A stretch of DNA of 37,228 bases from Neorhodopirellula pilleata (lineage in GTDB: Bacteria > Planctomycetota > Planctomycetia > Pirellulales > Pirellulaceae): assembly GCF_007859915.1 (NCBI RefSeq), contig NZ_SJPM01000028.1, positions 1-37,228 of the forward strand, read 5' to 3'. The notes beneath the pieces are model-generated. The model was not told where the DNA came from. It made no database searches and worked only from the letters and a program-made list of their open reading frames with translations. Shown here one piece after another: positions 25,173 to 33,275 of the stretch. A program made the position numbers and the translations under genes. Numbering within the stretch: the first letter of the stretch is position 1; the number at the start of each line of letters is the position of its first letter.

Positions 25173-26719
25173 TTCTGCTTCTTTCGTTGTTTGTTTCTCG
25201 GCCGTTGCACCGGATGTCTCTTCTGCCGTTCCCGGGCGATCGCTTCCACCACGGCCGGATCAAGCGTACCCCAGTCTTTCTCGTGACTGATCACGGGAGC
25301 GTCGGGAAACAACGAGCCAGTCGGGCGCTGCGACTGGCCACGCTGCATGAACTCGCCAAGGTCTTTCCGAGCCGAGTCGGCGAGTTGCAGCAGTTCGCGG
25401 ACGACTTCAGGATTGTCAGCGGCAACGTTCGTGCTTTCGGCGGCGTCCGTGCTCAGGTTGTACAGAATCTGTGTCTGAAGGTTGGCGAACGCTCTGTTCT
25501 TGTCCCAGAAAGGCAGTTGCTCTTCGCTACGCGGCAAGTGGAGCTTCCAGTCATCGCGGCGGATCGCCTGAAGGTTCTCGCAGTTGTAGTAATAGAACGG
25601 CTGGGCCGCTAGCCGTTTGAGCGGTTTCCCTTCAAAGAGCGGCAGCAGGTTCTCGCCGTCGTAAACATGTTCTTTCGGTAGAGATGCACCAATGGCGGCC
25701 GACAGCGTCGGGAAGACGTCCATGGCGTTGATGCTCACGTTCGAGACGCACGGCTCTTTAATCCGAGCAGGCCAGTAGAAGATGAACGGGACGCGATGGC
25801 CACCTTCGAAGGTGACGTACTTTGTTCCGCGGTACGGATGGGCGTACTCGTTCGTTGTTGGTCCATTGTCAGACGTGAAGATGACGATCGTGTTTTCCGC
25901 AACGCCAGCTTCTTTCAGTGCGGTCATCATCTCGCCGACGCTCCGGTCGAGTTCCTGCATGACGTCGCCGCGGACACCGTCCTGCGAAGTCCCTTGAAAA
26001 TCCTGGCCTGCCTGATATGGCGTGTGCGGGTAGTTGTGGGCGTAATACAGGAAGAACGGCTCGTCGCGTTTCGCCTGATCACGAATGATTGACGTGACGC
26101 GCTGCGTATAAAGCTGCGTTAGCCGATCGAGAGGCGTCTTTGCGAAGACTTCTTCATCGTCGTCGAAGAACTTGGGCGAATGGGCATAGTTGCAGGGCAT
26201 GCCGTAGTAATGATCGAAGCCTTGTGTTCGCGGCAGGAATTCCGGCTCCGTGCCGAGGTGCCATTTGCCGACCATATGGGTTGCGTAGCCCTGCTGCTTG
26301 AACTGCTCAGCAATGGTTATCTCATCAGGGTGCAGCCCGAGGAACCAATGGGCCGTCCGGTTCGGATTGAGCCCCATGTAGAGCCCCGCGCGCTGCGGAT
26401 AAGCGCCCGTCAGGATGGCCGCCCGCGACGGCGAGCAGATCGACGCTGCCGTATGAAAATCAGTGAACCTGATACCTTCGGCAGCAAGCCGGTCGATGTG
26501 CGGCGTCTTGACCTTTCGGGCTCCATAACAGCCGATGTCCGAGTACCCCAGATCGTCGGTCAGCATGAAGATGACGTTGGGACGATCCTCTGCTGCAATC
26601 GTGGACGCTGGCCATAAACTGGCGACCGCCAGCACGACGACAATTGCAATAGATTCGATGGGACACGGAATTCCTGAACCTGGATATTTCGACATGAGCG
26701 ATGAACTCGACTGAGTCAC
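25169..26719 (-). CDS. Secreted sulfatase (arylsulfatase family S1)
   Basis: A 516-residue type I sulfatase. The signal sequence is internal (about 23-43, ESIAIVVVLAVASLWPA, cleavage near IAA-ED). MLTDDLGYSDIGCYG (52-66) holds the metal-binding Asp pair, and C95 in CSPSR is the formylglycine site. VGKWHLG, HNYPHTPY and FTSDNGPT are further active-site blocks, and the C-terminus is strongly basic (RPRNKQRKKQK). Both ends show four-base ATGA overlaps with neighbouring sulfatase genes, so translation is coupled through 23667-30395. Substrate is unknown; the YRGTKYVTFEGGHRVPF block is typical of exo-acting carbohydrate sulfatases in this phylum. Confidence 0.93.
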   Translation of the reverse strand: MTQSSSSLMSKYPGSGIPCPIESIAIVVVLAVASLWPASTIAAEDRPNVIFMLTDDLGYSDIGCYGARKVKTPHIDRLAAEGIRFTDFHTAASICSPSRAAILTGAYPQRAGLYMGLNPNRTAHWFLGLHPDEITIAEQFKQQGYATHMVGKWHLGTEPEFLPRTQGFDHYYGMPCNYAHSPKFFDDDEEVFAKTPLDRLTQLYTQRVTSIIRDQAKRDEPFFLYYAHNYPHTPYQAGQDFQGTSQDGVRGDVMQELDRSVGEMMTALKEAGVAENTIVIFTSDNGPTTNEYAHPYRGTKYVTFEGGHRVPFIFYWPARIKEPCVSNVSINAMDVFPTLSAAIGASLPKEHVYDGENLLPLFEGKPLKRLAAQPFYYYNCENLQAIRRDDWKLHLPRSEEQLPFWDKNRAFANLQTQILYNLSTDAAESTNVAADNPEVVRELLQLADSARKDLGEFMQRGQSQRPTGSLFPDAPVISHEKDWGTLDPAVVEAIARERQKRHPVQRPRNKQRKKQK

Positions 26720-28278
26720 TTTCCGGATTGCGACGACTTTCGCTGCGGCTGATTACGAGTGGCTGGAACGGGCGGTTTCGTTGGGCGAGCATCCAACGCA
26801 TCGAAAAACCGCATGTTCTTGCCAACGCGATCGTAGTCGCCCAGGTCTTCACGCATCGATTCAGCGAGCCCGAACAGTCTTTCGACAACCTGAGGGTTCT
26901 CTGCGGCGACATTCGTCGTTTCGCCAATGTCATTCTCCATGTCGACAAGGAACGGCTCTTCAAAACCAACTCGATCCGCTGGGGCGATGTGAGTGTTGCG
27001 GCTGAACGGAGCGGCACCGACCGGTTCTTTCTCTCTGGACAAATGCAGCTTCCACTTACCCTGGCGAACGGCCTGCAGATGGACTCGCAGGTAGTAGAAG
27101 TACGCCTTGTCGGGATCGGCCTTGTCGAAGTCGCCGTGAAAAAGATGTCGAATGTCTTCGCCGTCAATCACTCGATCTGATGGGACTTCGGCACCAGCAA
27201 GTGCTGCAAACGTTGGCATGACGTCCATCGTTGTGGCGATGGAATCGCAGCTAGTTCCTCCCGGCACTCGACCCGGTGCCCAGAGAATGGCAGGGACTCT
27301 CACTCCACCTTCGAATGTCGACACTTTGCCGCTCCGCAGCGGCCCGGCCGATCCACCGTGGTCGCCTGGCAGATACCCGTCTGCGTGGTCTTTGTTCTTG
27401 ATCAACCAGGGTCCGTTGTCGCTGGTAAAAAGGACGTAAGTGTTCTCGGCCAGCTTCAACTCGTCGAGGGTATCCAGCAGTCTGCCGACGTTGAAGTCGA
27501 TCTCTTCAATGACGTCGCCATACAGACCACGTTTGCTCTCGCCCTTGAACTTCGCCGATGCATCAAGTCGCGTGTGCGGCATCGTGTGCGGAATGTAGAC
27601 GAAGAACGGCTGCGTCTGATTCTTTTTGATGAAGGCGATGGCCTCGTCGGTGTAACGCTGAGTCAACGTCGCCATGTTCGAGGCGGGCTCGATCAGTTTT
27701 TCATTGCGGTAAAGATTCGCCACGCGATCGTTGCTTGTGGGCGTTCCGTAGAAGTAGTCGAACCCCTGACGCGTCGGGAACAGGTCGATGAAGAAACCCG
27801 CTTGCGCGTGTTTCGCGAGATCCCATTTTCCGAAACACGCCGTGGCGTATCCTTTCGTTTTCAGCACTTCGGCGATTGTGATTTCGTCCTCGTGCAGAAT
27901 GGGATGGACTTGCTTGGTGTGGCCTCGCTCCGCGACTCGCATCGGATAACAGCCGGTCATCAGTGCCGCTCGCGACGGCCCGCAAATTGGCTGAGCGTAG
28001 AAGCTGGTGAACTTCATGCCCTGCTTCGCCATCGTATCAAGCCGCGGAGTGCGGATGTCAGGTGATCCGAAACAGCCGACATCCTGATAGCCCTGGTCGT
28101 CGGTGAAGATAACCACGAAGTTAGGCGGCCGCGCTGCCGCGTTTGCAAAGGAGCACGCGACGAGCAATAGAACCAGTGGGCCGGAAAATGAGGGCACGAA
28201 GATTATTGAAGTGGGACATTTTCCTGCCCCTAACTTCCTGCCGGATTGAATTCGCAACCGTGATGTCATGGTGATCAT
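26716..28278 (-). CDS. Secreted sulfatase with CGPSR active site
   Basis: A 520-residue type I sulfatase. The start ATG at 28278 (MITMTSRLRI) overlaps the preceding stop by four bases; the longer frame upstream is antisense-like and lacks a start signal. The signal region is at about 24-49 (SIIFVPSFSGPLVLLLVAC, then SFANAAA). FTDDQGYQDVGCFG provides metal ligands. The formylglycine motif is C99-G-P-S-R, with Gly at the variable position. The usual GKWHLG is GKWDLA, an exchange of the active-site-adjacent His for Asp that may alter substrate handling. FTSDNGPW and the NDIGETTNV block are normal. It is the third gene from the 3' end of the coupled sulfatase run. Confidence 0.92.
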   Translation of the reverse strand: MITMTSRLRIQSGRKLGAGKCPTSIIFVPSFSGPLVLLLVACSFANAAARPPNFVVIFTDDQGYQDVGCFGSPDIRTPRLDTMAKQGMKFTSFYAQPICGPSRAALMTGCYPMRVAERGHTKQVHPILHEDEITIAEVLKTKGYATACFGKWDLAKHAQAGFFIDLFPTRQGFDYFYGTPTSNDRVANLYRNEKLIEPASNMATLTQRYTDEAIAFIKKNQTQPFFVYIPHTMPHTRLDASAKFKGESKRGLYGDVIEEIDFNVGRLLDTLDELKLAENTYVLFTSDNGPWLIKNKDHADGYLPGDHGGSAGPLRSGKVSTFEGGVRVPAILWAPGRVPGGTSCDSIATTMDVMPTFAALAGAEVPSDRVIDGEDIRHLFHGDFDKADPDKAYFYYLRVHLQAVRQGKWKLHLSREKEPVGAAPFSRNTHIAPADRVGFEEPFLVDMENDIGETTNVAAENPQVVERLFGLAESMREDLGDYDRVGKNMRFFDALDARPTKPPVPATRNQPQRKSSQSGK

Positions 28279-30395
28279 TTCGTCTTCAAGAGGTCGGGGT
28301 AATCGGTCAGCACTTTCGCATCGAACTGAAAGTCGTCTACGGTGACGTGTCCCCAACCGATTGTTGAAGCATCCACGACCTTGATGAACATCTTCTGGCC
28401 GACATAGGGCTTGAGATCCCACTCGGCATTCTGCATGGCCTGGTCGTTCACTCCACGAACAAACTGAACTTCCTTGCCGTCGGCCGTGCACAGTGCGGCG
28501 TATGTCGAATCGCCGGAGCCACCGCCGACCCGGAAAGTCATCGTTCCGCCTTCGGGAACGAACAGAGGCGATACGATTACACCGGTCTGGCTGTCCATGC
28601 CTCTCTCTGCGTCAGCACTGCCTTCGAGTGTAGTCAGGTAGTGCTTTCCCTGCTTGTTGTATTCCTGCCCGTTGCCAAAGAAGCTGTCTCTACTGCCGAT
28701 TAGGTGTCCAAACTCTCCTTCGACGACTTTCCATGGCTCCAGTTTGCCTGATTCGAAATCGAAGGACACGCTCCGATCACCTGGTGTTGCCGGAATCTTT
28801 GGGGCGTCATTCCGCGTCGCAACTGCTCCAGTCTTTTTCATGATGGACGAGCGGGCGTCCTGAAGGATTGTTCTCAATTCTTTGACCACGTCTGGATATT
28901 CGTCGTACAGGTTCTTTGTCTCGTTGACATCCGCCTGCAGGTCGTAGAGCTGAGCGGGCGGCGCCCCCGGCCTGATATTTCCGTTGACGATATCGCTGTT
29001 CCTGCGGCCGATATAAGACGCTGCGGCTGGACCGGCGAAACCATGCCCCCCCGGTTTCGTACCGCCGAATCCGCCGGAGCCCTGAGCGTCAATAAGCATC
29101 CACTTGCCTTTCCGCACAGAAAGGTGACTTCCCCTGGCAGGTGCCAGGATCAGATGCTCGCGCAAGGCTGATTCCGGCTCGCCAACCAGTGCCGGCAGGA
29201 CATTGACACTGTCGACCTGTTGCTTCTCATCAAGAGGCTGCCCAGTCAGCGATGCAAGCGAGGCCAGAAGATCCACATTACAAATCAACTGTGTTGAAGT
29301 GCTGCCCGGTTCGATCCGACCTGGCCACCGCGCGATGAACGGAATCCGATGGCCACCTTCCCAGGCCCCGAATTTGAATCCGAGTAAATCGCCGTTCTGC
29401 TCATGTCCATAGTTGTTGAAGGCGTCCTGGCCGTTCTCATTGAACATCCCTCCGTTGTCACTGGTGAAGATCACCAGAGTGTCATCAGCGACGCCTTTGG
29501 CCTCCAACGCCCTCATTACCTCGCCAACGATCCAGTCCAACTCGTGAATGAAGTCCCCATAAAGCCCGCATTGGCTCGTTCCTTGAAACCGCGGCGCCGG
29601 AGTGAAGGGATGATGGATCTGCGTCGTGGCAAGGTAGAGAAAGAACGGGGCATCTCCGCGCTGGTCGATCCACCTGGTTGCTTTCTCCGCAAGAGTCAGG
29701 CCCAGGGTGAAGTCGTTGTAGAGTTTGTGAGATTCAGCCGCGCCGCCAAACCAGTTGGGCACTCGGTTACCATGTTTGGTTTCAAGTGGTGTAATCGGGG
29801 TTACATTCTCTCGCGCGTCTGGTTCGAGGTAGACCAACGGATCATCGGACGTCATGCCGACAATTCGATCGTTTTCCACATAGACATAGGGCGGCGCGCT
29901 ATTCACCACGGGCACACCGTAGTAGTAGTCAAAACCAAGATCCTGCGGCCCTGGACGCAAGGGCTCTTTCCAGTCGTTCCGCTCCTTGCCAAATCCCAAA
30001 TGCCATTTCCCGAAACAGGATGTGTCGTATCCCTTCTTCTTGAGCAGCTTCGCGATCGTCAGCTTGTCGGTATCGACCAGCAGCTTGCTGTTTGGGTGAC
30101 ACGGTCCCCAGATTCCCTGACGAAACGGATACTCACCCGTCAGCAGCGCGTAACGAGACGGCGTACAAACCGCAGACGCCGAATGGGCATCCGTAAATCG
30201 GCGTCCCTCTTTGGCCAGCCGGTCGATGTTCGGCGTCTTCACCTTCGTTGCGCCATAGCAACCAACGTCGCCATAGCCGAGATCATCGGCAAAGATCAGC
30301 ACGATGTTGGGCGGAGCGTCGTCTGCGTGACAAAACGGCGTTGCTGCCAGCGATGTAACCAGAAACGCCAGGGTTGCGATGAGTGCGTTTTTCAT
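28275..30395 (-). CDS. Secreted sulfatase with C-terminal jelly-roll domain
   Basis: At 706 residues this is the longest sulfatase here. It has a signal peptide (MKNALIATLAFLVTSLAATP, cleavage near CHA-DD), FADDLGYGDVGCYG (35-48) and C77 in CTPSR. FGKWHLG and FTSDNGG follow, with a long loop containing PPYVYVENDRIVGM as in N-acetylgalactosamine/6-sulfatase-like relatives. After the sulfatase fold ends (about 545) comes an extra beta-sandwich module (SVSFDFESGKLEPWKVVEGE to GWGHVTVDDFQFDA, about 550-700), resembling the carbohydrate-binding jelly-roll of GH32-type enzymes. It probably docks the enzyme on polysaccharide. Its stop overlaps the next gene's ATG. Confidence 0.93.
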   Translation of the reverse strand: MKNALIATLAFLVTSLAATPFCHADDAPPNIVLIFADDLGYGDVGCYGATKVKTPNIDRLAKEGRRFTDAHSASAVCTPSRYALLTGEYPFRQGIWGPCHPNSKLLVDTDKLTIAKLLKKKGYDTSCFGKWHLGFGKERNDWKEPLRPGPQDLGFDYYYGVPVVNSAPPYVYVENDRIVGMTSDDPLVYLEPDARENVTPITPLETKHGNRVPNWFGGAAESHKLYNDFTLGLTLAEKATRWIDQRGDAPFFLYLATTQIHHPFTPAPRFQGTSQCGLYGDFIHELDWIVGEVMRALEAKGVADDTLVIFTSDNGGMFNENGQDAFNNYGHEQNGDLLGFKFGAWEGGHRIPFIARWPGRIEPGSTSTQLICNVDLLASLASLTGQPLDEKQQVDSVNVLPALVGEPESALREHLILAPARGSHLSVRKGKWMLIDAQGSGGFGGTKPGGHGFAGPAAASYIGRRNSDIVNGNIRPGAPPAQLYDLQADVNETKNLYDEYPDVVKELRTILQDARSSIMKKTGAVATRNDAPKIPATPGDRSVSFDFESGKLEPWKVVEGEFGHLIGSRDSFFGNGQEYNKQGKHYLTTLEGSADAERGMDSQTGVIVSPLFVPEGGTMTFRVGGGSGDSTYAALCTADGKEVQFVRGVNDQAMQNAEWDLKPYVGQKMFIKVVDASTIGWGHVTVDDFQFDAKVLTDYPDLLKTK

Positions 30396-30439
30396 GATGT
30401 GTTAATCTGTGGCAAAATAGAATGTCGCCGAACGCGGCA

Positions 30440-31879
30440 CTATCGAGACGGATCAAACTGAAAGGCTGGCTTGACTTCAGGAGGCAGCGGACCCGCGTCC
30501 TTGGCTCGGTATTTCGAGAAGCACTCGGGGTTGGGTTTCTCAGGAAGTGTCGCGTGCCAGGCTTGGAGTTTCTTGAACAGATCGCTGGCGATCTCCGGAT
30601 GCGACGCCTGCACATTGTTCTTTTCGAGAGGATCTTCGCTGATGTCGTACAGCTCGGGTTCGTCAAAACTCATGTTCGTCAGCAATCGCCATTTTCCATC
30701 GAGTATTGAGTAAACAGAACCCTTGCGACCAGGAACTCCCTTCCAGAACAGCGGCTTGTCACGCATAGGTGTTTCCGCCCCCTGCAGCGTCGCGACCTGG
30801 CTTTTGCCGTCGGGTTGGTATCCGTCAGGAAGTGGTGCTCCCGCGATTTCACAAAACGTCGGCAGCAGGTCGACCGCAGAAATCCACGAGACGTCGTCAA
30901 TCGCATCGGCGTTGATCTTTCCCGGCCAGCGGGCGATGAACGGAACACCGATTCCTCCCTGCAGAATCGACGCCTTGCGACCGTTCCGGCCTCCGGTTGT
31001 TCCGACGGAGCAGCCAATTCCGTATCCCTCACCTGTCGCGGAGTCATACATGGTCGTGAGCTTGCCCCCTTGACCGCTTCCGGCTGGGCCGTTGTCAGAA
31101 CTAAAAACCACCAGCGTATTGTCGGTCAAATTCAGGCGGTCCAAGGCATCAAGCAACTCGCCGATTCGGTCATCGGCATGAGACAGCACCGACGCATACA
31201 CATTGTCGGCATCGTCCAGTTCTGGGAATCGACGACGATATTCCGGAAGCGTGTGGAACGGCGTGTGCGGTTCATGCAGCCACACGTTGATAAAGAACGG
31301 CTTGCCCGCAGCGGCGTTCTTTTCGATAAAGGCAATCGCCCGGGCAGCGTCCGCATGAACTGGCATCTGCTCGCCAGCACAGTTGAAGGCGCTATATTCG
31401 TCGTAACCATAAACTTTCGGCAGTGGCGAATCGGGGATCATGTTGTTCGCAAGGTGCCATTTGCCGAAATGCGCCGTGGCATAGCCCGCCGACTGCAGCA
31501 TCTTTGGAAGTGTCGGCGTCTTTGGATCAAGCCAATCCGGCATGCCACGTTTGGCGTTACTTGGCACCCAAGCAAAGTGACCATCGATGTTGTAACGAGC
31601 GGGGAAATGACCAGTCATCACCGCCGTGCGGCTTGGGGAACACACCCCGCTGGCAACGGTGAATCGATGAAAGTCGGTCCCTTCTCTGGCCAGCCGGTCG
31701 ATATTCGGCGTCTTCAAATACGGATGCCCATGGCAACCGAGATCGCCCCACCCCCAGTCGTCTGCAAAGATGAACAGAATGTTTGGCCTGGCAGCATCAT
31801 CGGATGGCTCGGCAGCGAATGCCGAGTAAGTTGACAGCAGAAAGATGCTCAGTACTTGAACGAACGAAGTCAGTTTCAT
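30440..31879 (-). CDS. Secreted sulfatase (arylsulfatase family S1)
   Basis: A 479-residue type I sulfatase with a signal peptide (MKLTSFVQVLSIFLLSTYSA, cleavage near AFA-AE). FADDWGWGDLGCHG (38-51) carries the metal ligands and C80 in CSPSR the formylglycine site; HFGKWHLA and FSSDNGPA complete the site. It shares subfamily features (RGMPDWLDPKTPTLPKML, NVWLHEPH, YASVLSHADDRIGELL) with the sulfatase at 3353-4759 in the fucose operon, so the two may act on related sulfate esters. It is separated from the following sulfatase by 44 bases, not by an ATGA overlap. Confidence 0.93.
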   Translation of the reverse strand: MKLTSFVQVLSIFLLSTYSAFAAEPSDDAARPNILFIFADDWGWGDLGCHGHPYLKTPNIDRLAREGTDFHRFTVASGVCSPSRTAVMTGHFPARYNIDGHFAWVPSNAKRGMPDWLDPKTPTLPKMLQSAGYATAHFGKWHLANNMIPDSPLPKVYGYDEYSAFNCAGEQMPVHADAARAIAFIEKNAAAGKPFFINVWLHEPHTPFHTLPEYRRRFPELDDADNVYASVLSHADDRIGELLDALDRLNLTDNTLVVFSSDNGPAGSGQGGKLTTMYDSATGEGYGIGCSVGTTGGRNGRKASILQGGIGVPFIARWPGKINADAIDDVSWISAVDLLPTFCEIAGAPLPDGYQPDGKSQVATLQGAETPMRDKPLFWKGVPGRKGSVYSILDGKWRLLTNMSFDEPELYDISEDPLEKNNVQASHPEIASDLFKKLQAWHATLPEKPNPECFSKYRAKDAGPLPPEVKPAFQFDPSR

Positions 31880-31955
31880 TGATCTACTTTGTTATTGAGT
31901 TGTTTTGATTGCGATGCGAGCGGTTCATTTCAGGTTGAATCAACTGCCGAACGTC

Positions 31956-33269
31956 TTAAGACGCAAACAGCTCTTCAACAATGCCGTTGGAATCGCCAAA
32001 TGAATCGGCCTTGATACCGTTCGCTTTCAAGAGCGAGAGCCACAGGTTGCACAGAGGCGTTCGTGAATCTTTCATGACCAGGTGGCGGCCCTGCTTGATT
32101 CCCGCGCTGCCGCCAGCAACAAGCGTTGGACAGTTCGTCAGATTGTGCAGGTGACTGATGTTGCTGCCGAAGGTTATCGTCGTGTTATCGAAGAGGGGGC
32201 TTCCGTCCGCTTCCCTGATCGCTTTGAGTTTGTCGAAGAACTCGGCGAGCATCGTGGAATGTTGGCGATCGCGCCGCTGCGAAATGCTTTTGCGGTCGCC
32301 GCCGCGTTCGGAATAGTGACTGATAAGGTGAGCCGGTTCCGTACCGCCAATGCTCTGGATGAATGTGTCGGCGGGCATCCGGTAAGTAATGACGCGAGTG
32401 GCATCGACCTGCAGTGCCGCTGCCATGAGGTCGTACATGATGCGGATTTCTTCCAATCCTTCTAACGACTCTTTCGGTTCCGAAACATATTCCGGAGGTT
32501 GTGGCCGCGGGACTCCGAGCCAGGATTCTTCTTTGGAAATTCGAGTTTCGATGTCGCGGATGGAATCGAGATACTCTTCCAGCTTCTGACTGTCGTTGTT
32601 GTTCACTCGCTGTCGAACTGCACGGGCGTCGGCGATCACTGTGTCGAGTACGCTGCGTTGCTCGGCCATGCGCGCACGCTGCTGAGCGAGCGGAGAGTTG
32701 TCGCTGGAGAACAGGCGATGAAAGGCGTCGCCCGGAGTCTCGTAGGCCGGCAAGGGTTTTCCTCGCTGATCCCACGCGAGTGAGAGGCCAGTCCCGTGAC
32801 CAGAACCGGGGCCTTCGAGTTTCTTTCCGGAAAGTTGCAGGGAAGCGAAACGCGTTTCGAGTCCGAACTCTGCCGCAGCCACCTGATCAACAGAAACCGT
32901 GTTGTGAAAACTCTTGCCCGGTACTCCGTATTGATTGGCTCCCGTCAACCAGAATGTGCTGCCTGAGTGACCATTCCGGGAGAATTGATGGTATAGATTC
33001 TGGATGATTGAGAAGCTGTCCTTGTGGCGTGCCAGCGGCTTCAAGCCTTCGGGCAGGTCATACTCGCTGCCGACCTGATTAGTGTCGGGGTACCACGTGC
33101 TTTGTGTGACGCCAAACCCCATCCCGAGGAAGACCATTCGCTTGGCAGAAGCCGGCGCGACGGGTGCAGCCGCAGCCGGACCTGCCATGAAGGATTCAAG
33201 GAACGGCAGTGGAATGAACGCGCTGGTGCTCGCGAGAAAGCGGCGTCGATTGAAGTGGAGGTGGTTCAT
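31956..33269 (-). CDS. DUF1552 family exported protein
   Basis: A 437-residue DUF1552 protein, a family expanded in planctomycetes and related phyla. The N-terminus carries a twin-arginine-type leader (NRRRFLASTSAF, hydrophobic PLPFLESFMAG, cleavage near AAA). Family blocks include KRMVFLGMGFGVTQSTWYP, the NGHSGSTFWLTGAN motif, a central DIETRISKEE helix region, and GSNISHLHNL near the end. The DUF1501/1552 families are related to alkaline-phosphatase/sulfatase-fold proteins, but no activity is established. Its start lies six bases after the stop of the PSD1-type cytochrome gene, a pairing seen repeatedly in this phylum; the two products presumably work together in the periplasm. Confidence 0.93.
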   Translation of the reverse strand: MNHLHFNRRRFLASTSAFIPLPFLESFMAGPAAAAPVAPASAKRMVFLGMGFGVTQSTWYPDTNQVGSEYDLPEGLKPLARHKDSFSIIQNLYHQFSRNGHSGSTFWLTGANQYGVPGKSFHNTVSVDQVAAAEFGLETRFASLQLSGKKLEGPGSGHGTGLSLAWDQRGKPLPAYETPGDAFHRLFSSDNSPLAQQRARMAEQRSVLDTVIADARAVRQRVNNNDSQKLEEYLDSIRDIETRISKEESWLGVPRPQPPEYVSEPKESLEGLEEIRIMYDLMAAALQVDATRVITYRMPADTFIQSIGGTEPAHLISHYSERGGDRKSISQRRDRQHSTMLAEFFDKLKAIREADGSPLFDNTTITFGSNISHLHNLTNCPTLVAGGSAGIKQGRHLVMKDSRTPLCNLWLSLLKANGIKADSFGDSNGIVEELFAS

Positions 33270-33275
33270 ATTTTT

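Noticed and set aside
29403..30461. 352-codon plus-strand frame, and the 339-codon frame at 30815-31834
   Set aside because: Both are antisense shadows of sulfatases with complete catalytic motifs; long open antisense frames are expected at this GC content and codon bias.
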